A DNA stretch of 64,000 bases from Hydractinia symbiolongicarpus. Its lineage: Eukaryota; Cnidaria; Hydrozoa; Anthoathecata; Hydractiniidae. Shown here piece by piece: positions 14,548-25,284 of this stretch. The stretch is taken from the NCBI RefSeq assembly GCF_029227915.1, contig NC_079882.1, positions 28,078,001-28,142,000 on the forward strand. Reading direction: 5' to 3'. The translations under genes and the position numbers were made by a program. The notes under the pieces were generated by a model, which was not told the DNA's origin, made no database searches, and worked only from the letters and a program-made list of their open reading frames with translations. How positions within the stretch are numbered: position 1 is the stretch's first letter; each line of letters starts with the position of its first letter.

Positions 14548-14802
14548 AAAATGAAAATAGCAATGCATAGAAATTAAATTTTGAAAAAGATGTGGGAATA
14601 AAAGTTACTTAATTTTAATTTTAAGTTTGAAGTCTTTTATATTATATGAGTTAATGTCTGTCTTGACAGAAAGGTAGTCCTTATTGCACACTATCAAAGG
14701 AATGTTCTTTTACCAAGTTTTGTTATGTAAAATAATTTTGTGACTACTAAAACGTGACAAAGTCAAGGCGAATATCTTGTAGCATTATGCAACTTTTAAA
14801 GA

Positions 14803-15697
14803 CTTGCATACCTATAGACTTGCATACCTATAGACTTGCATACCTATAGACTTGCATACCTATAGACTTGCATACCTATAGACTTGCATACCTATAGACT
14901 TGCATACCTATAGACTCTGCTATAACTATAGACTTGCATACCTATAGACTTGCATACCTATAGACTTGCATACCTATAGACTTGCATACCTAAAGACTTG
15001 AATACCTATAGACTTGCATACCTATAGACTCTGCTATAACTATAGACTTGCATACCTATAGACTTGCATACCTATAGACTTGCATACCTATAGACTTGCA
15101 TACCTATAGACTTGCATACCTATAGACTTGCATACCTATAGACTTGCATACCTATAGACTTGCATACCTATAGACTTGCATACCTATAGACTCTGCTATA
15201 ACTATAGACTTGCATACCTATAGACTTGCATACCTATAGACTTGCATACCTATAGACTCTGCTATAACTATAGTCTTGCATACCTATAGACTTGCATACC
15301 TATAGACTCTGCTATACCTATAGTCTTGCATACCTATAGACTTGCATACCTATAGACTTGCATACCTATAGACTTGCATACCTATAGACTTGCATGCCTA
15401 TAGACTTGCATACCTATAGACTTGCATACCTATAGACTTGCATACCTATAGACTTGCATACCTATAGACTTGCATACCTATAGACTTGCATACCTATAGA
15501 CTTGCATACCTATAGACTTGCATACCTATAGACTTGCATACCTATAGACTTGCATACCTATAGACTTGCATACCTATAGACTTGCATGCCTATAGACTTG
15601 CATGCCTATAGACTTGCATGCCTATAGACTTGCATGCCTATAGACTTGCATACCTATAGACTTGCATACCTATAGACTTGCATACCTATAGACTTGC
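14803..15697. repeat. Minisatellite, 16-bp unit with 18-bp variant
   Basis: About 50 head-to-tail copies of CTATAGACTTGCATAC. An 18-bp variant containing CTCTGCTATAA replaces the standard unit near 14914, 15028, 15191, 15257 and 15307, and a CATGCC variant clusters near 15400 and 15590-15640. The array begins about 250 bp after the F-box/WD40 gene ends. Confidence 0.95.
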
Positions 15698-16932
15698 AGT
15701 CACCAAAATAACAGGAACTTTAAACAGACTTTCAAAACTCGTTTTAGAACTAAAGTAAATCATTCATGCTTCTAATGACAATGAAAAAGGGCTGTCACGC
15801 TTTCCATCTCATTTATTACATACTAGGACAATGTCAAGTGAGAAATATTTTATATCTCATTCCCAATCGTCTCTTTACATACCATCCTAATCTCTTCAGA
15901 ACATTAACATATTCTGGATTTTTGGTTCTTTCTGAAGAAAGGTTAAATTCAACGATAATTTTTATTAAAGAACTAAATTATTACTTGTGTGTTTCTTTTG
16001 AAAACTGCTTAATCTTCAAACAGGGCTATGTTTATAAAAGATTTTATTTGTCCAAGGACTAATTAATAGGTAAAATTCCTACTTACTTCATCTACAACCT
16101 CTGCACACACACTGCTCTGAAAACATTTCAGAATTGAAGAAAACAAAGTATTTAGATTTTCCATTTTTTAATCTAATTTAATCTAAATTAAATTTAATTT
16201 AAGCAACTTCAAGTTGTATTTAATAGACAAACCGTTATAGCATAAACAAAACAAAAAATTTTCAAGACGAAATGATTCCAAGGTATACAAGTTATGTTTT
16301 AATATATTTTAAAATAATTTAAACAAAAGGTACTTTGTAGGGGGATATTTGATTTCTCTCTCCCAATCCCTCCTCCACTCTTCATTTTTAGTTTTTCATA
16401 AGTAAACCCCTTGTGGATTTTAGGTTCTTTCTGAAGAAAAGGGTAAATTTAGATTTTTAGAGATATTTCATTTTCGACAAGAAATTAAATAATGATTAAA
16501 TTATTGCTTGTTCTTTCAAATATCTTTCGGATATTGATACAAGCTATTTTTATTTCTATTTTATTCACACTGAAAATAAAGCAGCACTGTTAAGGTGTGT
16601 GTATTAGACAAACCATTATATTATAAACAAAAATAAATTAAATACAGTACAGCCTTTCAAAAACACCTTTGTAATGCAAAACGAAAAAAAACACATTTTT
16701 AACACAAAATGAATACAACATAAATAGAGTTGTTTTAAATATATTTAAAAAAAATATTTACAAAGAAAAAAAACACCACTAAAACGACCATTTTATAATA
16801 AAGGTTTATAAGAACATGTTACTAACACAACAATCTATTAGATGAAGCAATATCATGTTCGTAACACAACAATGAATTGGAGAAACCAACATTAATTGCA
16901 GATAATAAATAAACCACATAAAAATTACTGTT
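15698..16932. other. AT-rich intergenic stretch
   Basis: No supportable gene. Open frames here are AT-biased and show no domain. The phrase about removing feature TTCTTTCTGAAGAAA occurs twice (near 15927 and 16424) in similar context, which suggests a small diverged local duplication. Confidence 0.5.
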
Positions 16933-18729
16933 TACAAATATTTTTTTCGTTCTTCCAACTCGGTTGTGAGTTTTTTGTCTTCCTTAAGAATCTGAATTGT
17001 GAGGCACCCTGTACAGACAACAACATCCCCCATTTCATTACACCCATTAAATTGCTGTTTAACTTTTTCCTTAAAAATTCTATTTCTTTCCTGATATTAG
17101 TTATGACGTACGTGGGAGCATAAATAGCGTATCTATTGTATGACATTGGAGAATATGACATGGGAGGTACCTGATTCAGATTTCGGCACTAGACTTTGAA
17201 AATCCCCATTGTTATACCCTCACCAGTCTTTTTCGAAACAATTGTTTTCCATAAGAGTGTTTTTAAGCAATTTTTTTTGTTTATTCTCTTCCCATTCGAC
17301 AATTTGGTCACGGAGTTCTGTATCGTTACTTTTATCACACGGTATTGTTTTTTCATAGCCATTATTTTTATACCTAAAATATCAATAAAAATTAAGTTTT
17401 TATGCCAATTGATCGTTCAAATCTAATTAGTCACAAGTAAAAAAACCATTTCTAAGAACATTTAATATTTTTTGCCAAATTGTTTCTGCTCCATAAGAAC
17501 CACTTCTTAATTTCAAATCCTGAACACTGGCATAAATTCTTTGTCTCACTTCATTCGGGTGGTTTATAACAAACGTTTTCATTTTCACATCACCGAAAAA
17601 AGCTCGCAAAAGATCTTCACACTTTTCTTGGTAAGCGTCTGTTAGGTCTAAGGTATGGCTGTGAACTTCTGGGTAGGATATTTTCTAAGTTTCATGTAAT
17701 GACGATCGCAATGATAAAATTCTTAACGATAACTTTTTAATATTTATAATATAAAAAAGTCACTTACTTGTTTCCAAATTATTTTTCTCTTTCTACATTC
17801 ACATGCTCCAATAGGCCACAGAAGAATTTGATCAAAACTTTCTGGCATTCTCCCAGTGAAACCAAATTGAAATATAATGTCTCCGTCAACATCTTCTTTC
17901 TGGCTAAAGAATTTCACAATATAATACTTTGAAATCAGCAGTTTGTTTTGGTCATTGGTATCCAGCTGAAGGATATCATTATGATAATTTGTTAGTATCG
18001 CTACTTTGCTTTTTTCACATTCCACCAACGTTTTTTTTACGGTTTTATCTATACGCCCAAATTCCCAAATGGCATGTGTAACTTTCTCTGGATCTTCCTT
18101 TGTTTTTTGTATCAATTCTGTTTTATAGATCATTTTCTGTAATCTAAATAATGAATTTTTTAAGGTAAAAACGTATACAATAATTCACGTACATAAATAA
18201 GTAGAGTGATCCTAGAACAATAAAAACAGCTCAGTATAAAATCGATATTTATTTTTGACTCGTTTTTTACAAGAAAATGCTAACGACATAACTGTAATAA
18301 ATGCCCGAAAAAACATTACCATAAAGTGATAATGTGGCTAACTTAACAAACGCACACATTAAACAAACATTTGAACTTGTAAACGAAATCCGAAGCGAAA
18401 AAAACACCCACACACACACACAACGTATATATTTTAATTTTATAATTTAAAAAATTACAAATTAATTAAATTTTCTAATATAATATTTTTAAAAGGAAAA
18501 TTACCTCGAACACAACATTTTTGTAGTTTATTTGAATACAGAGTTTTCTTCTTTTTTGAATGGCTTCTTTCGCTTATCTGGATCTTTTTTTTTCCTCGTT
18601 CACTATCCTAATCCTGTTATCGATCTCGTTTTGATCACTCTTCTTGACCAACTCGACCATTTTTGCCATGAAAGCTGTACCAACTTTATTTTTCTCGTAT
18701 TTCTTTTTTAGTTCATCCGATATGTTCAT
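16933..18729 (-). CDS. Unrecognised spliced gene, cysteine-containing protein with coiled-coil tail
   Basis: Two exons are well supported: 17768-18133 (acceptor immediately upstream, donor GTAAGT) and 17427-17684 (acceptor CTTAG). They join in phase 0 to give 207 aa ending FTCD. Visible features are a hydrophobic centre with CECRKRK and a second half with SGSYGAETIWQKILNVL. Further coding-like sequence lies downstream at 17200-17375 and 16933-17080, the latter with VVVCTGCLTIQILKED and a charged coiled-coil end. Alternative splicing into a third exon or a longer gene is therefore possible. Upstream at 18574-18729 a short lysine-rich ORF (starting MNISDELKKKYEKNK) breaks at a run of nine A bases and could be a first exon or a degraded copy. 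No family is recognised. Confidence 0.5.
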
Positions 18730-19570
18730 TTCGTTAATATAAAAAAAATCGTACTTGTGTACACAATTACCAGCATTTGATATTTACCCGTTTGTTGCAA
18801 ATTTGGACTAGTGAAAGTGTAGATAGTAGATTGTTTATTTCTTCTTCTTTTTTTTCTTTAATTTTTTACTCTTTCACTTACGTATTTTCACCTCATGACG
18901 GTTAGATTCAATGCTGCATAATGTGTCGATATTTGGAAAAGCAATGATAATTGTAGAAGCTCCAAAGGGAATAAAATACAGTTTTTTTGTCTGCCATTTT
19001 TTTGTTTTTAGATTGCAATATTTTCGGTCTGTAAAGTTGTCCCGAACTTTGTTATTGTATTCTTCACTATTTAACGACTACCAAATGAAACTGACCACAA
19101 AACTACGTCATTAATAAGGCTTTAACAAAGGACAGATTTTACACAGGAGACGCCCATTATTAAGTCAGTGAGTGTAATGGGGCCCGTGGGTATGCGATAT
19201 GTTGCCATAACCTATGTACAGTTGCATAGTGCTACACGACAAAGTATTTTCACTCCTTGTAAATAAATAATTTGTTAAATAAATTTATTAAATAATTTGC
19301 TACATATGTATGAGCAATAACAGGCAAAAAGTATAAATATGGTCAAAAGCAAATTGTTTATAACTGTCGGCTGTTGATGTAGTTAAAACGTGACATGTTG
19401 AGGTGGCTAATGAACAATTCTTAAGTGTGCAATAGAGATTCTTAATTGTCATTTTTTAATGTTTATTTGTGAATGTGAGCAACTTTTTTAAATAAAAATG
19501 AATCTCTGTGAAGGCAATACTTTCAGATTTCCTACACAAATTGTTTTTTCTGTTAGTTTGAAATGGTATT
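18730..19570. other. Intergenic stretch
   Basis: AT-rich sequence with no supportable gene or repeat family. Confidence 0.45.
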
Positions 19571-20331
19571 TTAACCCTATTCGGTCCGGGGTTTTTCGAA
19601 CATACTATGACCGGGGGGGGGGGGGCGGATTCCGCCCCCCCCCTCAATAACTTTTCATAGGGTTGTTCAAATTAAATCAAACTTGGCACACTTATAGTAC
19701 GTCATAAAAGGAACAAAATGGCGCCAAAAAAAATTTGCTTGCGTCAGCACATTTTCTGTGACGTCATCAAAAGCTTGAAAATTGTTAAAAATGCCACTAT
19801 CTGCTTAAAATATAATTACTTTTGTTCTATAGCGAATTTTTACATTCTGTTTGAAGTTTCTGAAAGCTAAATAAAAGTTATTTAACATATCTTCCGGTTT
19901 TTACATGGATCGGATGAAAAATTGCCAAAAATTGCCCGAAAATCCATTTTTTTCCGATTTTCGGGTAAAATCCGACAAAATCGGGAAATCGGATTAGTCA
20001 CGTGTTCAAATTATTCAAAATGATTCTTCTTGATGAAACAAAGTTGTGTTGCAAGTTTCAAGTTCTAAGGATAATCCTAACAGGAGTTATTATATTTTCC
20101 CCATTATAAGGATTTCATAGAGATTTTTAGGGGTAGTTTCGAGTAATGGCCAATATCAAAGCCTCTGAAAGGTATGGGACCTAAAAAATTAGCATGCAGG
20201 TGTCCAATAGATAAATGTTGAAACTCAGTAAGTATCATAGTCATATAACAAAGCAATCAGGAGTTATTAAAAAAAAACCGTTAGGGGGGGCGGAATCCGC
20301 CCCCCCCCCCCCCCGGACCGAATAGGGTTAA
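19571..20331. mobile_element. piggyBac-type MITE with TTAA target duplication
   Basis: The element (19575-20327) begins CCCTATTCGGTCCGGGG and ends with its reverse complement, and is flanked on both sides by TTAA (19571-19574, 20328-20331). TTAA duplication with a CCC-starting terminus is the hallmark of piggyBac-family transposition. Next to each end sits a hairpin of G and C runs around GGCGGATTCCGCC (near 19610-19640 and 20285-20320). The interior is non-coding. A full-length piggyBac must have supplied the transposase. Confidence 0.85.
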
Positions 20332-20449
20332 GGACATTTTCTATTGTGTTCTGTTTATACATTGAATAAATATTTTTATATTGTTTTGACAAGAATTGTA
20401 ATTTTTTAACCCGACATTTTTAGGTCGTAAAATGTTAATAAAGAATCAA

Positions 20450-21717
20450 CTTGAACATTATTTTTATCATTCCAAATTTTGCACATATGAACACATTAAG
20501 CTGACATATGGTTAAAAGCGTATTTAAAATGGGCACAGCAGCCTTCTCGATCCTTCTGATAATTCAAACATTTTCTTTCTCCGGATACTGAACTACATGG
20601 TAAAAAGTACTTTTATAGAATTGAAAAGTATAACTCGAAATCATTTTTTAATTGATAATTAGCTAACCACGTGAATGTAAAAATAAGATCAAGCTTATTA
20701 TCCTCAGAACTAACACATCCACTATGCCAGTCACAAAAACTTCGTATTATTATAAAGACTAGTCGATAAGATCGAGGAAAATTCCACTTATTCTCAGAGG
20801 AAAAATAAAAATTAGAAAGAGCCGTGTTTAAATTTTAAAGGTGAAAGCAGTGTCCGTTCCTGTATATAAAAATTATTCTTTGAATTTTCCTAACCCGTAG
20901 CGAAACTGGCTTTATATAAGATTCCTAAGCTTTTGAAAACTTTGTTTTCTACTAATTTAATATGTTCTCTCCAAGTTAAATTTTCGTCCAGGAGAACTCC
21001 AAGAAATTTCATTGAATATTCTCTTCTTATGTTTACATGATCAATAACTAACCCAGGTAACCTAAAAGGTATTTCATCTTTTTTACTAAGTTTGTGAAAA
21101 AAGGTATATCTAGTTTTTGTAGTGTTAAGGGATAATTTATTCGCTTTAAACCAATCAGCCAATTTAGTCAATTCGGTATTAGTAGTTTCAAAAAGGACGT
21201 TTATATCGTCATGAGCAAAGAATAAATTTGTAACATCCGCAAATAAAATTAAATTTAAGAGACTAGATGCTCTAAATATATCATTGATATAAATAAGAAA
21301 CAACAGTGGTCCTAAAATTGACACTTGAGGTACTCCACATGTTATTAACCTGTAGTCATTATTTCCTTCGTCATATTGTTTTCTTTCGAAGAGGTAGTTC
21401 TTGAACCATGCGAGACATGAGTTTCTTATGCCATAATATTTTAGTTTTTCTAATAGAATCTCATGGTTGACTGTATCGAATGCCTTGCTGAGATCAATAA
21501 AGAACCCAATTGTAAATTTATTCTCATCAAAGGCTTGAAATATCTCTTGACTCACTGAATGATTGCGTGATCAGTTAAATGACCTGCTTGAAATCCAAAT
21601 TGCTTACTATACAAAACATTGTTATTGTTCAAGAAAGAATAATTGGTCTGTAGTTAGGTACTTTATAAACATCTCCTGCTTTAAAGACAGGGACAACTAT
21701 AGCTATTTTTAAATGCC
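20450..21717 (-). pseudogene. Non-LTR retrotransposon, reverse-transcriptase half (3' part)
   Basis: Reading down the minus strand, the fragment opens with the RT motif VVPVFKAGD followed by NYRPI (about 21,640-21,700). A stop follows, then an open frame of 221 codons (21555-20890). That frame holds FFIDLSKAFDTVNHEILL (motif A), GVPQVSILGPLLFLIYIND (motif B) and FADVTNLFF (motif C). In active elements motif C is FADD and motif B is GVPQG, so the catalytic second aspartate and a glycine are lost. Below 20890 lies AT-rich 3' UTR. It is the continuation of the LINE at 34,646-36,480, separated by the Polinton insertion. The CR1/L2-like assignment is by motif style only. Confidence 0.85.
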
Positions 21718-21722
21718 TGTAA
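21718..21722. repeat. Target-site duplication, left copy (TGTAA)
   Basis: The five bases TGTAA precede the left terminus and recur directly after the right terminus at 34641-34645. Joining the LINE halves across a single copy restores a collinear linker-to-RT order, which supports this as the insertion site. Polintons usually duplicate 6 bp; here the sixth base differs. Confidence 0.7.
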
Positions 21723-21752
21723 AGTTAGTATAGGGGGTCATGATGTACACAC
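21723..21752 (+). repeat. Left terminal inverted repeat of the Polinton-like element
   Basis: The terminus AGTTAGTATAGGGGGTCATG matches the reverse complement of the right end with only a few mismatches over about 30 bp. It starts with AG, as Polinton termini do. Similarity fades beyond 30 bp, which is short for the class. Confidence 0.75.
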
Positions 21753-21978
21753 TTTTTCAAAAAACACGGTCAAACTCTCATAAAAAATATCATACACAAT
21801 TTCACTTGTGACGTCACAACTTTTCGTTACGCCCCATTGCACAAAATTCCGCTAATAATTATCAAAAAATCAACGCATATGCAGTAAAGCTCAGTGCTAT
21901 CATACGCATGCGCAGTAAAATCCCCACCATGCGGTGCTTAGTCATGCATATCAAGGGTAAGTCCCTATCATATAAAAA

Positions 21979-22168
21979 TGAGTAGAAAGGGGAATGCCCT
22001 AGTGATACTAATAATCATCAAAGCAGCAGCAGCAAGGACGAGTTAGTCGAGCATCTCTCAAGGTTGAATTGGGCACTCAGAGAGAAGATGAGTTGGTTTC
22101 ACAATATTCCGGATCAGTTCAAGACGCAAGGCATGTGCAACAAGGCTGTTGAGGAGGTTCACTGGTAA
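21979..22168 (+). pseudogene. Fragment of KTQ-x-MC repeat protein
   Basis: From an ATG at 21979 the first frame is short; a shift near 21990 leads into an open frame ending at 22168. That frame contains IPDQFKTQGMCNKAVEEVHW, one unit of a repeat of the form (I/V)PDxxKTQxMCxxAV. I know this repeat from multi-copy arrays in large DNA viruses and cnidarian genomes (resembling DUF4116). Only one unit remains. The final codons overlap the end of the opposing gene at 22159. Function unknown. Confidence 0.5.
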
Positions 22169-22611
22169 CTCAAATATGTCCCCGATAAGTTCCTATGGTA
22201 AACATTGGTCCTGTAATATGCATCGCGGTCACCGCTCGTGTAGTACTTTTTTGCGGGGTCGTAGGGTAGGCCCAAGAGCTCTTGCAACGGTCTGTTAATA
22301 ACCACCGTATAGCCATCGCTGACACGGAGCCTGCAGAGTCCATTTTTCAGGGCAAACAGTTTAATCTTGTCCTCCGCCTGGCTGTTGACAATAGTTGCGA
22401 TATTCTCTATCCTGTATAAACCGTTCATATACTCGATCCGAGTCACCCTCTGGTCGGGCCCCACTTTACGAATGGTAAAATCGTTATTACTATATAGGTT
22501 TAACCATGCAGGCCTGATACTTATCAGTTCTATAGCTATGCGAGTGTCCTGCCCTAGGTAGTCTTCAAATACAATTGGCTTTTCTATATCGGTGATGTAG
22601 AGTTGTTTCAT
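22159..22611 (-). CDS. Unrecognised 150-aa element protein, intact ORF
   Basis: The ORF starts at an ATG encoding MKQLYITDIEKP; an in-frame upstream ATG at 22695 would add 28 residues but overlaps the divergent gene's 5' end, so the inner start is preferred. It is one of only two uninterrupted reading frames in the element. The protein is soluble, rich in I, R and Y, with a conserved-looking tail LLGLPYDPAKKYYTSGDRDA. No family recognised. It is divergently arranged with the virion-like gene at 22635, only 23 bp away, which suggests a shared bidirectional promoter. Confidence 0.6.
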   Translation of the reverse strand: MKQLYITDIEKPIVFEDYLGQDTRIAIELISIRPAWLNLYSNNDFTIRKVGPDQRVTRIEYMNGLYRIENIATIVNSQAEDKIKLFALKNGLCRLRVSDGYTVVINRPLQELLGLPYDPAKKYYTSGDRDAYYRTNVYHRNLSGTYLSYQ

Positions 22612-22634
22612 CCCTTTCTTGTTAGAAGAAAAGG

Positions 22635-23917
22635 ATGAACATGTACTCATACAACCCCAAGGCAAAGTACAAAAGTAGCAGAGGAGAATGGACATTTAGT
22701 GTAACCAACTTGAAGCATCAGGGCCTGTACGTGTCTACAGGTTCGCACAATGAGGTGGCATTCCCCGAGTTTACCAAGTATGCCATAAAAATCCCCATCA
22801 ATTTGTTGAACGACCCTGTCAGAGTAGGTTAGACAGGGCGGGCAGGCGTTGGACTACTGGAATATTCAGGTTAATTTTGCTACCCATTGTGCAAGCACGG
22901 CATTAGGCATATCTGCCAAGCATCTGACGGACTCAGTACCCCTTGTCAATTCGATTTTCAAATTTCACGTATACTACCACCATATGCGTCGCATATTGGC
23001 AAACATGAAGGTACCCATGCCTTACGATGATGGGTTCTCGCAGTATAAAAACCCCTACTCAACCTCTGGATAAGCACAAGTGTGTCCTGAATACGGTGCA
23101 GATGCCAATGCTTTGTACAAGTTCAAGGCCGTCATGTTGTCGTTGACGAATGGTAGATGGTGGCCGCAAATTGATAGGGGTTAGGCAAAGTTTATCATTC
23201 CGAGAAGCCAAGGCCTAACGTCGGAGGGTCTAACCAAGCTAAGCGAGAGTATCCGGGTTTAGGTGGTCGCAGGCCGGTGCCAAGGCATCCCTGATCGGCT
23301 CCGGCGCGGACAACTATACAGCAAGGCAAATCCTATTGCAGAAAATTGAGGCCATGGTCCAACGTCAGGAAAATGTAGGCCATGATATTACCGAATTCCA
23401 AAAGGTGCTTCAATATGCCCGAACTCCTGTAAATTTTGCTGTCATGCCAAGCGTGTATATGTTGCCCTCAGACATGAACCTACGCATAGGTAAAATTGTA
23501 GGATATAACATAAACATCCTCATAGCACCTGCCAATGTAAATGTTGGTGTACATGTTGTTTTCAATAACAAGCCTATTCATACGGAGGGGGCTATCAAAC
23601 CACCATCCAAGCATACCATCAGAGATGTGACAGCCATCAAGCCCCCTCCAAAGCATACCATCAGACATGTGGCAGCTTCCAAACCACCTCCTAAGCATAC
23701 TATCAAACCACCTCCTAAGCATACTATCAAACCACCTCCTATACAGGCTATACCACCTTCGGATCATACTATACAGGCTATACCACCTGCACCTCTAAAA
23801 CATACCATACCACCTACTATACCTGAACAACCCCCGCAAGGCCAACATGAGGATAACAAGGCCGCATTAATCACGACAGGGGTGGGGATCATTATTGCCT
23901 ACATCTGGCTTAAATAA
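22635..23917 (+). pseudogene. Virion-like protein with proline-rich repeats and C-terminal membrane segment, broken
   Basis: Segments read 22635-22832, 22849-23073 (with continuation to 23262) and 23300-23917. They are separated by in-frame stops at about 22830, 23071, 23182 and 23260 and by frame changes. The middle contains HVYYHHMRRILANMKVP and, later, a region with LQYARTP and MLPSDMNLRIGK. The tail has about seven copies of a PPPKHTI-type unit (23590-23830), then a single hydrophobic segment near the C-terminus (ALITTGVGIIIAYIWLK). Position beside the capsid gene cluster suggests a minor capsid or spike-like structural protein; this is inference. The proline repeats are direct DNA repeats too. 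Confidence 0.6.
23590..23830 (+). repeat. Short in-gene repeats encoding PPPKHTI
   Basis: The DNA phrase CCACCTCCTAAGCATACTAT and close variants recur every 24-60 bp within the proline-rich part of the virion-like gene. Confidence 0.8.
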
Positions 23918-23923
23918 CTAATA

Positions 23924-24969
23924 TTAGACCTTTCCAACATAGAACACGACAAACCGGGCAGCAGCCGCGATGGCCATGTACAGATGTTTTGCCACATATT
24001 CCACGACTGTTGCCGCTACCCTCAGAAGGAAGGAGACTATGGTACCCATAATCCCAGGTAATGTAACACCTGCCTTACCTGCTAGGTATTTGAGAAATTT
24101 TCCAAGCCTTTCAAGCTGCTTCTACAAAGCCTTTTCCTGCACCCGCTGCGGCACTTCCTCCTGCAGCACCTGCCGTGGCGCTTCCTCCCGTAACGAAGAG
24201 TACAATGGTGCTTATCAGTAGACCAATGGCAGAGACGATACTTGCTATAGTTATACCTTGCTCCTTAAACAAAATCTTAAGCTTCTCAAGCAGAGGTGTG
24301 TCATCTTCAGCAATTTTCAACAGGGTGTCTTTGATGTGTCTCAGCTGGGGGTATATGTCAGTGGATAGAATGCCATGTGCTTCTCTTATGGCCTTTTTTT
24401 ATCATTCAAATCTTTAATCTCTTTCTTCATCATTTCTATTTCCCTTTTAAGATTAGCCATTTGTCTTTCGTCTGCTCCAGCTTTCTGCTTCTCAAGTTCT
24501 TTCACCTTGCCCTCTGCCTTGTTAATCTCGCTGTCGTATAGAATCACCTTTTTTTTCAAGCTTTTCAAGTTACCCCTTAATATTTGAAGTTCGAGGTCAA
24601 GCCCCCTTTTTCACGTTCGGTGATGCCACCTTCATCCGGCCCAGCAAACGAAGTCTCTTGTATAAGGCTCTCCGTGCATCTACAAATCTGTCGATCTCCT
24701 CTAACGATTCCATCTCAATATTTTCAGCGTTCTTAACCTCCTTCTCTATTTTGCTATACCTTTTCAAGAGGTTCTGGGCTCTGAATTTACCACCCCTGTT
24801 GGGTGTAACATAGTCGACAAAATCCAGGGCTTGCAGACGATTACTACCTAACAACAACGTATCTGGCCAACGGTTTTTAAGGTATCATCTTGATTCGTAA
24901 TCACTATTTCCTTGAATGTTTTTTCCCTTTCACTATCTCTTTAACAATAAGTTGATTCCCTTTATCCAT
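23924..24969 (-). pseudogene. Coiled-coil membrane protein of the element, frameshifted
   Basis: Four minus-strand segments lie in order: about 24969-24870, 24857-24597, 24568-24386, and 24320-23924. The last has a further frame change near 24115. The first two segments hold a basic/acidic helical region beginning LLGSNRLQALDFVDYVTP. The third is a strong coiled coil (KELEKQKAGADERQMANLKR). The fourth has LLEKLKILFKEQGITIASIV, a hydrophobic segment, a Gly/Ala-rich stretch and a final hydrophobic region ending at 23924. Similar coiled-coil plus membrane proteins accompany capsid genes in cnidarian virus-like elements as I recall them. Role unknown, possibly structural. Confidence 0.55.
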
Positions 24970-24989
24970 CCTGAAAGCATCATATTATC

Positions 24990-25252
24990 TCGGATTAGGT
25001 AACCCCAACTTCTTCCCAAGATAATCGTTAAAGCCGTCGACCTTGGATTTAAGTATTATCTGCCTCTGCCCTGAAAGTGTGTCCCCTGCTGTTGTTCTGT
25101 TGAAGGCCCCGGCGTTCCAGGGAGTTTTGGCCTTCCAGGGAGTTTTGACCTTCCAGGGAGTTATGACGTAGTATCATCAGGTTTATCTGGATGGCCCTCA
25201 TCCTGCTCATCATCAATATCAATATCAGGTACAAACACTGGATTAGTTGGCA
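24990..25252 (-). pseudogene. Small acidic protein of the element, broken
   Basis: From an ATG at 25252 the frame encodes an acidic start (VPDIDIDDEQDEG), hits a stop near 25162, and continues in the same frame through an LPGR/LPGT repeat (25100-25160). A frame change near 25060 follows, then a final KVDGFNDYLGKKLGLPNPR segment. The three copies of a 20-bp phrase (CCAGGGAGTTTTGACCTT-like) make the repeat. No family recognised. It lies divergently next to the capsid gene, with starts about 30 bp apart. Confidence 0.45.
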
Positions 25253-25284
25253 TCTTTATTTAAAATTTCCCTTATATAATAAAC

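Noticed and set aside
14803-15697. CRISPR-like array
   Set aside because: The units are adjacent 16-mers with no unique spacers, in a eukaryotic genome; it is a minisatellite.
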